Both the position numbers and the translations under genes were made by a program. 64,000 nucleotides of DNA from Tuctoria greenei. Lineage: Eukaryota > Streptophyta > Magnoliopsida > Poales > Poaceae. The stretch is taken from NCBI GenBank assembly GCA_036927565.1, contig JAYESD010000001.1, forward strand, positions 249,827,097 through 249,891,096, given 5' to 3'. Of this stretch, positions 21,311-32,334 are shown piece by piece. Every line of letters begins with the position of its first letter. Within the stretch, counting starts at the first letter, position 1. The notes beneath the pieces are model-generated. The model did no database searches and was not told the DNA's origin. It worked only from the letters and a program-made list of their open reading frames with translations.

Positions 21311-23977
21311 TATCGGTACCCGGCATACCAGGTACCCTCGCGCATAGGCTAAAAGCACCTAAGTGTCCTGCCTCCCAGCTGAGGCAGGGTCCGATGGCGC
21401 CACGTGTCCAGAAGGCCCGGGCCCCTCCCTACCTCATGTATGGCATCCGGCGTTTCCACATGTACCTCAAGATGGGGTCCAGCTCCCCTGAGGAGACGGA
21501 CCCTATTGACGGTTCCTACGCACTACTAACAATTCATCTCTAGCAGTGGTGCCATAAATATTTGTTAATAGATTTTAGATTATACATGTAAATCTGCAAG
21601 CGCACGGAAGCTATCGATGTAGCATTCCCCCACTAAGAGTATTCCCAAAGGGTGTGATTTGTATTCTCCCAAAGGAAGGCTACATGGAAGTAAAACAATC
21701 ATCAAGTGGAGAGGCTAGGTTGGTCTCAGTAGGGTTCTAGCAAGTACGGATAAAGGGTAATTGAGGTAGTGTGACACACACAAGAGCATTCTATCCTAAG
21801 GGGATAATATGGGGTAAAGAGGGACTAGGCTAAGAATTAGGTAGAGACTCCTTCAATGCTTCTAATGTACATATACATAGCCTAGGTTAGTTACTAATGA
21901 TCATGTTAATTATGAATTCTCATGCTAAGTGGATTAACACATCGGGCACGGGTTTACCCCTAGCAATTCTAGGACAACTCCCGCCAAGAGCCTATGGCAT
22001 AGCCGAACGTGGAGGATTACAAAGGATAGATAGGGATGTCACCACCTACTGCCTACCTCTTCAATCCGTGGGCATACGAGACATTCAACGCTACTCTCTA
22101 TCCTAGCACCATGCTAGCATATTAAGTAGTTACTTTAAGAGCCTGGGCACAAACCATCCTAAGGCATTGAATTAAATCATCGTTGAACCAATGTTAATTC
22201 ATAGCAGAAGTGATTCATGTTAACATAATCATGTCATAGCTAATTAGACTATAGTGGAGGTTTATAGTGTTTATGATGATATAATGATAATGGTATAGCA
22301 TAATCATAAATACTACTCCTACCACATACATGGAATCTACAATCAAACAAGAAACGCTTCATCCAAGTATAAGAACAAAGTCACAAATATAAATAGGAAT
22401 ATAAGAGCCATACCTGTCCCAATTGGAAATTGAGAAGAGACTCCTTCTACTCCTCTCCTACTTGGACTATGGAATAGAGGCTCTCCTCTCTACAGCCTAT
22501 ACTCCTCTAAACTTATGGAGAGTAGCGGATACAATGGATGAATACTCAAGTGGTGTGTGTTGAAGTGAGGGGTGAGGGGGTCCTATTTATAGCTTGGAGA
22601 AGGGTCGGTTCCTGTCACCAAAAGCGTGCAAATCAGTCTTCATCATGACCATGGCACCACAGGGAATCGACACGTGGAAGTTGACCGAGTTTGGCGCCAG
22701 GAAGGGTTCAACTGAACCCCCTAGTCGGCCGAACAGAAATGTTGAACATTTCTGGTGTGCTTCCTCGGGGTGACTTCCAAGTGGGTCCCATTGACTAATA
22801 TGGGTGCTACATCATCGGATGGCCTCGTATACTTCTGTTTATGGGCCATTTGATCCATGTGGTGCCACGTGGTATCGCCTGATTGGTTGGAATGATATTT
22901 TATAGGATCCATCCTCTTATTTTACTTCAATTCTGCATAAAATGCCTGCATGCACTACTTTCTCCAAAGACAAGTGGAAATAGGTTCAATAGAAAGGTGA
23001 TGTGTGCAAGAAATGATATTTCTTTTACATAATTGAGTTATATTAACGGGTGAAATTGGTATATAACAGCCATCAACAGACTCCTAAGCGGACACGTGTC
23101 TAGTACGATGGGACCACACTCCCCCATAGGAGTGGCTCCGGAGCTGCCACATGGTTCGAAGCACCAAGTCGGCCCCCTCCCGTGGAGGCGGGCTCCGGCT
23201 CTACCACGTGTCCCGTAGCACTAGATCCTCCGCTCTCCTCAGGACGGGTTCTGGGGCTCCACGTGGTTCGCGGTTCGGGACCTGGACTCCCCCGCATAGG
23301 CTAGCTCCTGACCTGCCACGTACCTTGCAACTTGTCCTGGGCGGTGGGTTGCGGGAGATAAGGGGCTGGTGCACCTTGTCTAAATCAAGCATGGAAGACA
23401 CGCGCCTTTCCCAGGCGCATAACGCGAGCAGGTATACTATCAGGTACTGCTACGCTCAATCGCATCCCAGTGAGGACGCCGCAGGCCTACCCCACTCCGC
23501 CAAGTGGGTAGCTTACGACAACAGGACAGTTGGACAGGACATCCTCTACCATCATCACCGACTACGCATGGGCCACAGGCGTCTGAAGCGGCAAGACGAT
23601 GGGTCTTCAAGCCACGGTCAGAGGAAGCTTATGTGGGAAGCCTTAGACCTTTAGGATAAAGATTGCCCGGGGCCACCTGTTGAGTCTCGGCCCCCACTTG
23701 TAAGGCGTTCGGCCTTGTCTATAAAGGACCAGACCACCACCATTATAAAGGATCCGATCTCAACTCATACACACTCAACACACGCATTCACACCAGTAAT
23801 ACAACTCACACCGTGGAGTAGGGTATTATGCTCTAGCGGCCTGACCCATGAAAAACCATCGTCTCACTATCTTTCATATGTGCAATATCTCTCGAGGACT
23901 AAGGCCTGGTGACCAAGAACATTCGCTGGTTGCTCGCATAGCAGGTCTGGGGGAAGTGTCACAAGAACACTTCGACA
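21311..23977 (+). repeat. 3' LTR of gypsy element B, split by a solo LTR
   Basis: The LTR starts TATCGGTACC (5' copy TGTTGGTACC) and ends CTTCGACA. Removing the insertion at 21504-23078 and one copy of its duplication leaves about 1.09 kb, close to the 1079-bp 5' LTR. TATA-like TATAAAGG lies near 23719. Visible differences from the 5' LTR are numerous, so B is not recent. Confidence 0.88.
21504..23078 (-). repeat. Solo LTR inside the 3' LTR of element B
   Basis: A 1575-bp insertion has complementary ends (TATTGACGGTT on the left, AACAGCCATCAACA on the right) and a near-perfect duplication (GACCC at 21499-21503, GACTC at 23079-23083). On the minus strand it starts TGTTGATGG and has a canonical TATAAATAGG near 22590-22580, so it is read as a minus-oriented solo LTR whose final CA has become TA. 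It has no coding capacity and no similarity to the other LTRs here. Confidence 0.75.
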
Positions 23978-24151
23978 CTAACCATGATTCATTGCGGTCA
24001 GGATTGTCTCTAAGCACCACCTCCTTGTGCTCATCAAAGTACTCCGACACAATGGGCATGTGTTGCAACACGTGGAAATGAGCGTAGAAGAATAAATGTG
24101 GATTTGGAGTTATAGCCTTTTTCCCAATGGTCCCTTTTCCTGTGAGCCTCC
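23978..24151 (-). pseudogene. TNP2 transposase, middle fragment
   Basis: A 174-bp piece of the CACTA transposase lies between elements A and B. On the minus strand it reads RLTGKGTIGKKAI, then FYAHFHVLQHMPIVSEYFDEH, then a charged segment ending DRNESWLVS, as in the region before DUF4216 in TNP2 proteins. Joined across the duplications CCTCC and CTAAC, it connects in frame to the fragments at 36268 and 13062. Confidence 0.82.
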
Positions 24152-25552
24152 TGAAAGCATCTAGGCCCCCATGAGGTACGGTTTCAGTGATTAATGACAA
24201 CCATTTGATTTTACTAATGAATTTGTGAATGCAAGGTCCCCATACTCAATAAAATGAAATCTATATGTCATTGGAGACCCATATACAATCACTTTAAAAG
24301 ATCAAATCAATGATATGAAGACAAGAAGTGAAAGCTCTTATGTCAAAGTCATTCAACCATAATTGATGACACTTAATGCTTGACAACCATCAGAAGAACA
24401 TTTTCAACAAGAGTCTAAGAGGTCAATCGAGCAAGACACAAAAGAATCACTTAGAAACAACTCGAAGCAAACAAAATCAACTCACCGGATCAACCGATGA
24501 TTTCTCAGAACAACACATCGGTCGAGTTGGTTCAGCAGAAGAAGAAGACCTCAGAACAAAGCACTCACCGTATCATCCGATGTTAAGGGCTCAGCTACAT
24601 CGGTCCATCAGTACAGTTTGCAATATCCTTGGACCAAGTGTAGCACCGGATCATCTGATGTACAGAAATACACACATCGGTCAATCACTCCAGTAAGCAT
24701 CAAGTTTGAGTCAAGTCTGGAGGAAGAGCCACCGGATCATCCGATGAGAAGACAATTGCAACATCGGTCTAACAACGGTCATATCTGACACAATGACGTC
24801 AGCTAAAGCAAACTTGACCGATGATAACTAAAGGGGAGACATCGGATCATCCGATGTTCGCAGAAAAGTTCTGTCAGCCTACTTTTCCAACGGCTATTTC
24901 GTGGAGGCTGGCTTTAAATACCCCCTAAACCGGTCATTTCGATAAGTCTTGATTACCAGACACCATCAACACATCCACAAGCGTTCAAGACCAAGAGCAA
25001 TCACTTCCACATCATTTCGATCACCTATACACCAAGAGTTAGGCTAGAACTAGCTAGAGAGAGAGCTTGTGTGCCTCCATTCTGGGTGAGTGGACTCTCT
25101 AGGATAGTGAGAGCCTCAAGGGAGTGCCCTTGGTGTTTGTAACTGTGAGAAGACTTCCGGAGCTTACCAAGGCGTTTGTGGAAGCCCAGAGGGTCGAAGT
25201 TGTACAAGGCTTGAGCTCCACCTTGACGAGGTTGGCAAACGGAGAGGAATAGTGAAGATCCCTCGTCTCGGTGACTTGGGTGTGGCAAAACCCTTTGGTG
25301 GGTGCCACAACGTGGATGTAGGAAGATCTTGACGATCTTGCCGAACCACGGGATAAATCCTCGTGTCTCCTCGGGAGTTTGCATCCTCCTCCTTTCCCTT
25401 ACGTTTATGCATTTTACATTCCGCAAAGTTCCTATTTACTTGAATGCATAAATAGTTTGCGTAGGGAATTGGGCTTTTAGGAATTAAGTTTTATTGCTTA
25501 GATTTTTTAAAGAAGCCCAATTCACCCCCCTCTTCGGCATTCGATCCTTACA
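24152..25552 (+). repeat. 5' LTR of element A
   Basis: It starts TGAAAGCATC and ends CGATCCTTACA, 1401 bp. A TATA-like TTTAAATA lies at 24913-24920. U3 carries 17-bp palindromes of the type CACCGGATCATCCGATG at 24483, 24566, 24644, 24730 and 24840. Confidence 0.95.
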
Positions 25553-25554
25553 AT

Positions 25555-25566
25555 TGGTATCAGAGC
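25555..25566 (+). other. Primer-binding site, element A
   Basis: TGGTATCAGAGC begins two bases after the LTR, complementary to the 3' end of initiator-methionine tRNA, as in most plant copia elements. Confidence 0.95.
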
Positions 25567-25612
25567 AAGGTTGCTCATAGGATCATTCTAGCTTCACCGC
25601 TAGAGAGCTAAA

Positions 25613-27700
25613 ATGGCCAAGGTTGGGGGTTCTGTTCCTATCTTCGAGGGCAAGAACTTTGCCTATTGGAAAGCACGCATGCGCACTTATCTAGAGGCTA
25701 TTGCTCCCGAAGTATGGGAAGCGACCCATGCGGGGTTTGGAGAACACAACTATGTTGGTGATCAAATTAAATGGGATGCTAAAGCTAGGAATGCAATCTA
25801 TGAGTGCATTAGTCAAGATGTTTTTTCTAGGATTGCTAGCAAAGAAAAGGCATGTGAAATTTGGGCTTGCTTGATAGAAATTCATGAGGGTTCTTCTTGT
25901 GTGAAGGAACTTAAATATCACATGCTTAAAGCAAAATATGATGAATTTAAGATGCTACCTCATGAAAATGTCAATTAGATGTTCTCTCGCTTGAATGTAC
26001 TTATTGAAGAAATTAATGCTCTTGACATTGCTTCTCTTGGCAAGGGACTCATCAACCGCAAGATCCTCATGCTCCTTCCCAAGCCAAAGTACAACATCAT
26101 CAACTCCATGCTCCAAAAAGAGTCACTTGACCACATTGAAGTTTAGGAGCTCATTGGAGAAATTCACGCTCATGAGATGAGTGTGCTTGGGATGATGGAG
26201 CAATGATCTTCAAAAACAATTGCTCTAAAGGCCTCCACCAAAAAAACAAGCCTCAAGAAGAAGAAGGTGGTTGAGCCTAGCTCAAGTGAAGAAGAGCAAG
26301 CATCAAGTGAATATGAAGATGATGAGCTTGCATTGATGATGAGAAAGTTCTCACGCTTGAACTCCAAGATTACCAAGAAGGGATACACCTTTGATCCCAA
26401 GAAGAAAGCGTTTCTACCAAGGAGAGATGATCACAAGACTTGCTACAATTGTGGTGATCAAGGCCACATCTCCTATGATTGTCCAAAACCGGACAAAAGA
26501 AGAGAGAACTACAAGAGCAAGCATCGCAAGCTTGAAGAGAGTGATGATGAAGAAGAAGAGGCCAAACCCAAACCAAGAGCCTTTGGGAAGAAGAAACATG
26601 ACAAGGGAAAGAAGGCAAGACTCTTCCCAAAGAAGAGAAATGGCCCACAAAAGGTGTTCATGTGTGAGGCAAATGAATGGGTCACCGACGAAGAAACAAG
26701 TGATGAAGAGAGTGAAGTGGAAGAAGAAAGTTTGGCTGGCCTCGCCATTGCCAACAATGATGACTCACCTCTTCATCCACTGCCCATGTGCCTCATGGCA
26801 AAAGGTAACACCAAGGTATGTGACGACTCTAGTGATGATGAGCTTTCCCCTGATGATTTAACTTCCTTGATAAATGAATATCATGCTATCATTAAGAGGG
26901 AATAGAGTAAGGTTAAAACTCTTGAAGAAACTCATGCTAGACTTGAGAGTGCTAACCTTGATTTGCTTGACAAGTATGAAAGCATACTCAAAGAGCATGA
27001 CACGCTCAAATCTCATGTCAAGCAAATTGAGGAAGAAAAGTCTAAATTCAAGTTAGATAATCATGAGCTTAGCTTAGCACACCAAACACTCTTGGAAGAG
27101 CACAACAAGTTAGTACAAGAACATCAAACACTTAACCTTGCTCATGACATGCTTGATCAAGAGTTGAAAAATACAAAGAAGCAAACTCTTAATGATAGGA
27201 TACCCATTACTTCTCATGTCACTAATGCCTTGAACAAGTCTTTGCCTTTGAAAGCAAATGCTAGGGAGAAGAACTTGTTGGAAGAAATTGAGAGTCTCCG
27301 CACTAGTGTGGCTAGACTTTCAAAAGGGGAAGTCAAACACAAGGAAATACTCTTCCAACAAGCAAAGGCCTTCAACAAGAGAGGACGTGGATCCTTCCCG
27401 GTGCCTAACAAAGGAAAGGTGCCCTCACCGGAGCTTAGAACAAGCTTCATCAAGGAAGTTGGTTCTTATTGCCAACATTGTGAGGTCACCGGTCACCACA
27501 CAAGGGAGTGTCCTCTTCCTAACCGACCTTCTCCAAAATTGCCTATTAACTACAAATCTACTTTCAATGATCGCTATTATCTCTTAAGTAAAGTAGATGG
27601 CAAGGTGAAGGCTAGGTTCATCGGCAAAGACATGAAGGACATGAAGGACATGAAGGGGAAGCTCCCCAAGCAACTTTGGGTCCCAAAGACACTTGTATGA
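25613..27700 (+). pseudogene. Sirevirus gag of element A
   Basis: The gag frame runs from the ATG at 25613 to the TGA at 27698-27700 (695 codons), with four in-frame stops at 25976, 26144, 26204 and 26903. Residues about 1-200 are the copia capsid-type domain (FEGKNFAYWKARMRTYLE near the start). A CCHC knuckle CYNCGDQGHISYDC is at 26441-26482. Acidic and lysine-rich linkers and a long heptad-type coiled coil (about 26910-27330) follow, then a second knuckle CQHCEVTGHHTREC at 27470-27511. In Sireviruses gag forms the particle and binds RNA. The stops are single-base changes in an otherwise open frame, so decay is recent. Confidence 0.9.
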
Positions 27701-27762
27701 CACATACAAGGACCTAAGTTGGCTTGGGTGCCTAAAGTTAAAAATTGAATTCATGTGTGTAG

Positions 27763-30700
27763 GTGAACTACAAAGTCGGAGGAAAGCATTGGGTACTCGA
27801 TAGCGGGTGCACCCAACATATGACCTACAATGATGGTATGTTCACCACCATAGAAAACCCCGACAATCATGAACAAGTCACCTTTGGTGATAAGTCTAAG
27901 GGAAAGGTAATTGGGTTAGGTAAAATTGCTATTTCAAACGATTTATCCATTTCTAATGTTTTGTATGTTAAGTCACTTAGTTTTAATTTACTTTCCATTG
28001 CACAACTATGTGTTCTTGGACTAACATGCACATTTAGCAAAAATGATGTTGTTGTGAGTAGTGAAACAAGCCAAGACATAGTCTTCAAAGGATTTCGGCA
28101 TGGACATCTCTACCTAGTAGACTTCTCCAACAAGAATGCTAGCTTGACCACTTGTCTATTCACTAAGACAAGCTTGGGTTGGCTATGGCACCGACGCATA
28201 GCGCACATAGGGATGAGCAAACTTAAGAAGTCATTCAAGCTTGGGATGGTGACTGGCGTGAAGGATGTTACATTTGAGAAGAACAAGCTTTGTAGCGCTT
28301 GTCAAGCCGGGAAGCAAGTTGCTTCACATCACCCAATGAAGACCATGGTGTCAACCTCCAAGCCACTTGAGCTACTCCACATGGACCTCTTCAGACCGTC
28401 CACATATCAAAGCCTTGGCGATAACCTCTATTGTCTTGTTATAGTTGATGACTACTCTCGCTATGCTTGGACTCTATTTCTAGGTGACAAGAGTGAAACT
28501 CCGGAAGTGTTCAAGACCTTCGCCAACCGCGCTCAAAGGGAATTTCAACTTCCCATCATCAAGGTCCGGAGTGACAGCGGCACCGAATTCAAGAACTACA
28601 ACATTGGGGAGTGGTGTGACCGTGAAGGCGTGAAGCATAGTTTTCGGCCACATACACTCCTCAACAAAATGGTGTCGTTGAAAGGAAGAACAAGACACTC
28701 ATCACTCTTGCGAGAGCAATGCCTGATGACTACGGCACGTCGGAGAAGTTTTGGGCCGAAGCAATCAACACGGCGTGCCATGCTGCAAATAGGGTCTACC
28801 TACATTGACTACTTCAAAAGACCCCGTACGAGCTTCTCATTGGGAGAAAGTCCAACATCTCCTACTTTCGAGTCTTTGGATGCAAGTGCTACATCTACCG
28901 CAAGAAGAGGCTCGGTAAGTTTGAAAGAAGATGTGATGTTGGTATATTCCTTGGTTATGCATCAAACTCAAAAGCATATCGAGTATTCAACCAAACCTCC
29001 GGTTTAGTTGAGGAAAGTTGTGATGTTGAGTTTGATGAGACTAATGTCTCCCAAGAGGAGAGTTTTGGTCATGATGAAATAGATGATGAGCCTCTACGAG
29101 AAGCCATGAAGAACATGACCATTGGAGACATCAAACCTGAAGTTGAGGAGAGCCATGATCAAGGGGGAGCTTCAAGTTCAAACAACAACACCTCCATGGC
29201 ACCTCAAGTTGACGAAGAAGAGAAGGATGATCCATTGCCGACTCAAGACTCACAAGCACAACAACATCAAGAAGAAGAAGAAGTCCATGATCAAGTCCAA
29301 CCACAAGAGGAGCAACACGCATCACCTTCGCCAAGTGCTTCACAACCACTTATGAGGCATGGACGCATCTCCAAGGCACATCCGATGGACCAAATCATTG
29401 GAAGTCCGTCAAGGGGTGTAAGTACACGTTCTCGCCATTTCGCTTCATTTTGTGAGCACTACTCGTTTGTTTCGCGTGTAGAACCCACTCACATTGAGGA
29501 AGCACTCCAAGACCTAAATTGGGTGATGGCCATGCAAGAAGAACTCAACAACTTCATCCGCAATGAAGTTTGAGGGTTGGAGGAGCAACCCAAGGACAAG
29601 AACGTCATCGGAACGAAGTGGGTGTACCGCAACAAACAAGACGAGAATGGCGTTGTGGTCCGCAACAAGGCAATACTTGTGGCCAAAGGGTTCTCGCAAG
29701 TTGAAGGACTAGACTTTGGGGAGACATTTGCCTCGGTCGCCTGGCTAGAAGCCATCCGTATACTCCTTGCTTTCGCTTCACATCATAATATTAGACTTTA
29801 TCAAATGGATGTGAAAAGTGCCTTTCTTAATGGTTACATTAATGAGCTTGTTTATGTTGAACAACCTCCCGGGTTTGAAGATCCGAGGAATCCTAATCAT
29901 GTGTATAGGTTGCACAAGGCGCTCTACGGGCTCAAGCAAGCACCTAGGGCGTGGTACGAACGACTACAGGATTTCCTCATCATGTAAGGATTCAAGATCG
30001 GGAAGGTGGACACCACACTCTTCACCAAAGACATCAACGGAGATTTGTTTATTTGTCAAATTTATGTTGATGATATTATTTTTGGTTCAACTAACGAAGC
30101 TCTTAGCCATGAGTTTGGCAAAATGATGTCTAGGGAATTCGAGATGTCAATGATTGGAGAGCTTAACTTCTTCCTTGGATTTCAAATCAAGCAACTTCAA
30201 GAGGGGACCTTCGTTTATCAAGAGAAGTACACCAAGGACCTCTTGAAGAAATTTGAGATGGGAGATTGTAGCTCAAGAAGCACTCCAATGGCAACTAATT
30301 GTCATCTCGACGCGGATAAGGACGGTAAACCTATTGACCAATCTAACTACCGTTCTATGATTGGCTCATTGCTTTACCTTACCGCATCTTGGCTCGATAT
30401 CATGTTTAGTGTATGCTTGTGTGCTCGCTTTCAAGCGGCACCTAAAGAATCGCATAGGAAGGCGGTCTTTAGGATACTTAGGTATCTTAAGCATACCCCT
30501 AGTATGGGCTTGTGGTACCCTAAAGGTGCAAAATTCCACTTCTTGGGATACTCGGATTCGGACTTTGCCGGATGCCGCGTGGATCGCAAGAGTACCTCCG
30601 GTGGGTGCCACTTGCTTGGGCGTTCCCTAGTATCTTGGTCTAGCAAGAAGCAAAATTCCGTCGCCTTGTCCACGGCGGAAGCGGAATATATAGCGGCCGG

Positions 30701-31016
30701 TGCATGTTGTGCCCAAATTCTTTATATAAAACAAACCCTTTTGGACTTTGGTATTAAACTTAGTTGTGTGCCTCTCCTTTGTGACAATGAAAGTGCGGTT
30801 AAGATAGCTAAAAACCTCGTTCAACACTCCCGCACTAAGCACATTGATATTCGCCATCATTTCTTGAGGGACCATGAAGCTAAGGGAGACATCTCATTGC
30901 GAGGTGTTAGGTTCGAAGAACAATTGGCGGATATCTTCACTAAACCACTTGATGAGAAAACTTTTTCTAGGCCAAGAAGTGAGTTAAATGTGCTAGATGC
31001 AACGAACGTCATGTAA
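27763..31016 (+). pseudogene. Copia pol polyprotein of element A (protease, integrase, RT, RNase H)
   Basis: Pol begins in a different frame from gag. In order: an aspartic protease with WVLDSGCTQHM (27790-27822); the integrase zinc domain with WHRRIAHIGMSKL and CSACQAGK (28186-28313); the integrase core with HMDLF and SDSGTEF, whose third acidic residue falls after a frameshift near 28640-28670; a Ser/Gln/Glu-rich linker (29100-29350); reverse transcriptase with YQMDVKSAFLNG and the catalytic YVDDIIFG (30063-30086); and RNase H with VALSTAEAEYIA, LLCDNESAVKI and a histidine-rich end. In-frame stops at about 28807, 29571 and 29985 disrupt it. Length and order match plant copia pol. Confidence 0.92.
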
Positions 31017-31590
31017 GAATGCATCTCATATAGGTCTTGCCTAACTCTCAAAGGATAGGGGTGAGCAAGGGTTAGCTTGGGATGGATGTTCTTTTGGGTT
31101 TTCCCAAGGTTTGGAGAGTGGCTCTCCCTGAAGAAGCCTTTGAAAGGTTCAAATTTGGCAAGATAGATTTATTTTATGCCTTGCATGATGCCTGCCATAT
31201 AGACTTGTAATTTCTTGCACTATAAAATTGTTTGGCATTGCATACGGTAGATTGTCACAAAGGGGAACCCACCTCATGAGAAAGAGACTTGTTTGAAATG
31301 CAATATCTCAACTCATATAAGGTGGAAAGAACAAAATGTTAGGTGCGTTAATGCCTAGATGAACATGCTCTAAAGAGATAGAAGTCTTCATACTCTACCT
31401 CACAAAGCATGGGCCTTACATTTTATTTGGATAATTTCCTCCTATTTTTCTCGGTGTTCCATTTGCTTTAAGTCCTAGCCAAGTTATTGGCATATTAGTA
31501 TCTTTGAGGGGTAAGGGGTTGCCCAAAAAGTCCTAAGACATGTGTTTCTCATTGATTGTTTGTTTGGTCGAAGGACATATATGGGATGTT
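31017..31590. other. Spacer after pol in element A
   Basis: AT-rich sequence between pol and the palindrome cluster. No ORF, promoter element or repeat is recognised. Confidence 0.5.
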
Positions 31591-31603
31591 GCTGTTTAGT
31601 AGT

Positions 31604-31951
31604 CATCAGATTATCCGATGCTTAGGTCAGTCCATCATCGGATTAGTTTGTGTTCAAAAGCCAAGGGCCAGTTCAGTCAGTATCCCATATGATCCGACAA
31701 GTTCATCCTGAAAAACATCGGTCCATCCGATGTGTACAATTTTGGAACTTTGATAAATTCCACCGATGATATCCCCTTCCACGTCGGACCATCCGGTGTC
31801 AACGGCACTTTTTGAATACCCTTACTGTGACATTCCACCAATGCTATATCTTTGCACATCGGTCCATCCGATGTCAACGACATCTTTTTGAATACCCTTA
31901 CTGTGCCATTCGACCGATGCTTCTATCGTCTATACATCGGTCCATCCGGTG
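31604..31951 (+). repeat. Palindrome cluster upstream of the third ORF
   Basis: Five 17-bp near-palindromes of the form CATCGG-TCCAT-CCGATG start at 31604, 31716, 31782, 31857 and 31935. The same motif type occurs five times in each LTR of this element and in the H LTR. Conserved palindromic motifs are reported for Sirevirus noncoding regions; their function is unknown. Confidence 0.8.
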
Positions 31952-31982
31952 TTAAAATTTCGGCTAGGGTTTGGGACCCACT

Positions 31983-32334
31983 ATTTAAACGGTCACTCGT
32001 CTCCCTCTTCTCTTTCCCCGATCCCGTCTTCCCTCCGCCACCATTCCACTCGTCCGCGCCACCACCGTCTCCCGTCGCCGCCATCGCCGCCCTCCAGCGC
32101 CGCCGCCACTCGCCTCCACCAAGTCGTCGTCGTCGCTCCACCACAGCCGCCGCCGCCGCTTCACCCAGCCGCCGCCGCACCGCCACCCAAGCGACGCTGC
32201 CGCCTCCTCCCGTGCACCACCAGCCGCCCCACGCGCACACCTCGCTGTCGTGGTGCCTCCACGACCGCTGTTTCTTCATCGCTAGGGTTGCCGGCCGTGA
32301 TCGTTCTTCATTCTCGTGCATCACCCGATCGCAA
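31983..32334 (+). promoter_or_regulatory. Possible internal promoter and leader for the third ORF
   Basis: A TATA-like CTATTTAAACGG at 31981-31992 is followed by a CT-rich and then GC-rich leader of about 330 bp up to the ATG at 32334, a layout typical of grass gene promoters. The base composition changes sharply from the AT-rich spacer. This could be an internal promoter or the upstream part of a captured host gene; transcription is not shown. Confidence 0.4.

Larger units (their letters stand above)
13063..23977 (+). mobile_element. Tat-type Ty3/gypsy element B, non-autonomous
   Basis: Two related LTRs (13063-14141 and 21311-23977, the latter carrying a solo LTR) bound an internal region with gag, a protease remnant, a tandem-repeat array and an antisense ORF. 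The 5-bp duplication CTAAC is exact (13058-13062 and 23978-23982). Reverse transcriptase, RNase H and integrase are missing, so the element could move only with enzymes from relatives. Gag plus a 3' tandem array plus an antisense accessory ORF is the layout known from the Tat lineage of plant gypsy elements. It is inserted in the CACTA transposase gene. Confidence 0.88.
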
